Positions 62,766-64,000 of a DNA stretch of 64,000 nucleotides are shown piece after piece (the first letter of the stretch is position 1; each line of letters begins with the position of its first letter). The stretch lies in NCBI RefSeq assembly GCF_014652415.1, contig NZ_BMYT01000004.1, positions 212,127-276,126 on the forward strand, in the 5' to 3' direction. This DNA comes from Affinundibacterium macrobrachii. GTDB taxonomy: Bacteria; Pseudomonadota; Gammaproteobacteria; Burkholderiales; Burkholderiaceae_D. Both the position numbers and the translations under genes were made by a program. The notes below the pieces were generated by a model, which was given only the letters and a program-made list of their open reading frames with translations, had not been told where the DNA came from and searched no databases.

Positions 62766-64000
62766 ATGAGTGACTTGCAGTCAGTTCCTTCCAATGATAA
62801 TGAGGCGAAATTTGTGACATTTCCAGATTCGCCGTATCAACTATGTCAAATATTTCCCCCTGCTGGTGATCAACCGACAGCGATCGCGCAGTTGGTAGAG
62901 GGAATAGAAGATGGTTTGTTTTTCCAGACTTTACTTGGCGTGACAGGCTCGGGTAAAACCTACACGATGGCAAATGTGATTGCACGCACAGGACGTCCTG
63001 CCATTATTTTTGCGCCAAACAAGACTTTAGCTGCTCAGCTCTACAGTGAGTTTAAAGAGTTCTTTCCGCGGAATGCGGTCGAGTATTTTGTCAGTTACTA
63101 CGATTACTACCAGCCGGAAGCTTATGTGCCGCAGCGCGATTTATTTATTGAGAAAGATTCTGCGATTAATGAGCACATTGAGCAAATGCGCTTGTCCTGC
63201 ACCAAATCATTGATGGAACGACGCGATGTGATAATCGTGGCGACCGTCTCTGCGATTTACGGTATTGGTAATCCCAACGAATATCACAAAATGATTTTGA
63301 CTTTGCGCGCTAAGGACAAACTAAGTCAACGCGATGTAATTGCGCGTTTGATTCAGATGCAGTACACGCGAAATGAAGTGGATTTTGGTCGCGGAACTTT
63401 CCGCGTGCGCGGTGATACGATTGATATTTTCCCAGCAGAACATGCTGAACTTGCAGTGCGTTTAGAAATGTTTGACGATGAAGTGGAGAGTATTGCGTTG
63501 TTTGATCCTTTGACCGGGCGCATCAAACAAAAAATTCCACGTTTTACTGTGTATCCAGGTTCGCATTATGTAACGCCGCGTGAGACTGTTTTGCGGGCGA
63601 TCGAAACGATTAAAGAAGAGTTGCGCGAACGCTTGGATTTCTACCGTCGTGAAAACAAATTGATTGAAGAGCAGCGCATAGAGCAGCGTACGCGTTTTGA
63701 CTTAGAGATGATGGCGGAAATCGGCTTTACCAAAGGTATTGAAAATTATTCACGTCACTTGAGTGGCGCAAAACCAGGTGAGCCGCCGCCGACTTTGGTC
63801 GATTATTTGCCCGCCGATGCACTAATGTTTCTTGATGAATCACACGTACTCACAGGCCAATTAAGTGCGATGTATAACGGCGATCGTTCACGTAAAACCA
63901 ATTTGGTCGATTACGGATTTCGCTTGCCGTCAGCCTTGGATAATCGCCCGCTCAAGTTTGAAGAATTTGAGAGTAAGATGCGTCAAACTGTGTTTGTGTC
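62766..64000 (+). CDS. uvrB: excinuclease ABC subunit B (5' part)
   Basis: UvrB verifies damage and loads UvrC in nucleotide excision repair. The frame is open from ATG 62766 ([16 protein letters not shown]) to the window end, about 411 residues of an expected 670-690. Walker A GVTGSGKT, the beta-hairpin region [29 protein letters not shown] and the Walker B-type LFLDESH-like MFLDESHV are present. The C-terminal helicase half and UVR domain lie beyond the window. SOS control by the upstream LexA box complements the photolyases of this window. Confidence 0.97.
   Translation, partial: MSDLQSVPSNDNEAKFVTFPDSPYQLCQIFPPAGDQPTAIAQLVEGIEDGLFFQTLLGVTGSGKTYTMANVIARTGRPAIIFAPNKTLAAQLYSEFKEFFPRNAVEYFVSYYDYYQPEAYVPQRDLFIEKDSAINEHIEQMRLSCTKSLMERRDVIIVATVSAIYGIGNPNEYHKMILTLRAKDKLSQRDVIARLIQMQYTRNEVDFGRGTFRVRGDTIDIFPAEHAELAVRLEMFDDEVESIALFDPLTGRIKQKIPRFTVYPGSHYVTPRETVLRAIETIKEELRERLDFYRRENKLIEEQRIEQRTRFDLEMMAEIGFTKGIENYSRHLSGAKPGEPPPTLVDYLPADALMFLDESHVLTGQLSAMYNGDRSRKTNLVDYGFRLPSALDNRPLKFEEFESKMRQTVFV

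Overview
This 64 kb window looks like the chromosome of a betaproteobacterium of the order Burkholderiales, most likely an Oxalobacteraceae member (Undibacterium/Herminiimonas type). The evidence is the style of the DnaK, RNase E and Isc proteins, the gene order perM-hda-HAD-pcnB-folK with divergent purM, and a moderate base composition with many AT-rich third positions. The assignment rests on family resemblance only. Most of the window is core chromosome. I see no prophage, CRISPR array, rRNA or intact insertion sequence.

Layout. 1-4108 (minus): dTDP-rhamnose genes rfbBACD running into a truncated O-antigen flippase. 4366-8422 (plus): heat-shock genes grpE-dnaK-dnaJ, with sigma32-like promoters before grpE and dnaK and a long hairpin repeat between dnaK and dnaJ. 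8576-10774: a beta-carbonic anhydrase, a 145-bp IS4-like MITE with a 12-bp target duplication, and a membrane acyltransferase. 10880-19417: a photoreactivation/light-response island with three photolyase/cryptochrome proteins of different classes (a plant-cryptochrome-like one, a DASH type and an Fe-S bacterial (6-4) type). It also holds a MerR/LitR-like regulator, four small satellite proteins (TIGR03643, DUF2256, TIGR02450, a DCC thiol protein), a HiPIP ferredoxin-like protein and an SDR. 19499-25465: an accessory-flavoured stretch with a lipoprotein protease, a nitrilase, a ParDE/RelBE-type toxin-antitoxin pair, an AT-rich orphan membrane protein, panB, a nested inverted-repeat element and a DUF486 protein. 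25494-31245: folK, pcnB, a HAD phosphatase, hda and perM (minus) divergent from purM. 31482-37446: lipocalin, cyclophilin lipoprotein, a solute-binding protein, then moeA-mobA-moaA for molybdenum cofactor. 37662-43624: rne divergent from rluC-HAD-Rieske. 44101-46813: CcoI split into two overlapping reading frames, then CcoS, without the cbb3 oxidase genes. 46819-53716: selU/mnmH, tesA and a divergent ybbA-type ATPase, two poorly known envelope proteins, folA, thyA and an orphan histidine kinase. 53997-59660 (minus): the full iscRSUA-hscBA-fdx operon behind an IscR-type operator. 59848-62114: a TonB-dependent receptor behind a TPP riboswitch. 62218-62433: two identical tRNA-Asn genes. 62766-end: 5' part of uvrB behind a LexA box.

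How the parts work together. The light island pairs DNA repair enzymes with a probable light- or stress-linked regulator. Two divergent transcription units share one control region carrying CGGTTC repeats. The small redox proteins there (HiPIP, DCC) are plausible electron suppliers for the flavin and Fe-S photolyases, but that is inference. Fe-S assembly, the Fe-S-dependent enzymes MoaA and the Fe-S photolyase, and the Rieske protein form a second theme. The TPP riboswitch makes it likely that the receptor usually labelled a siderophore receptor imports thiamine or a precursor.
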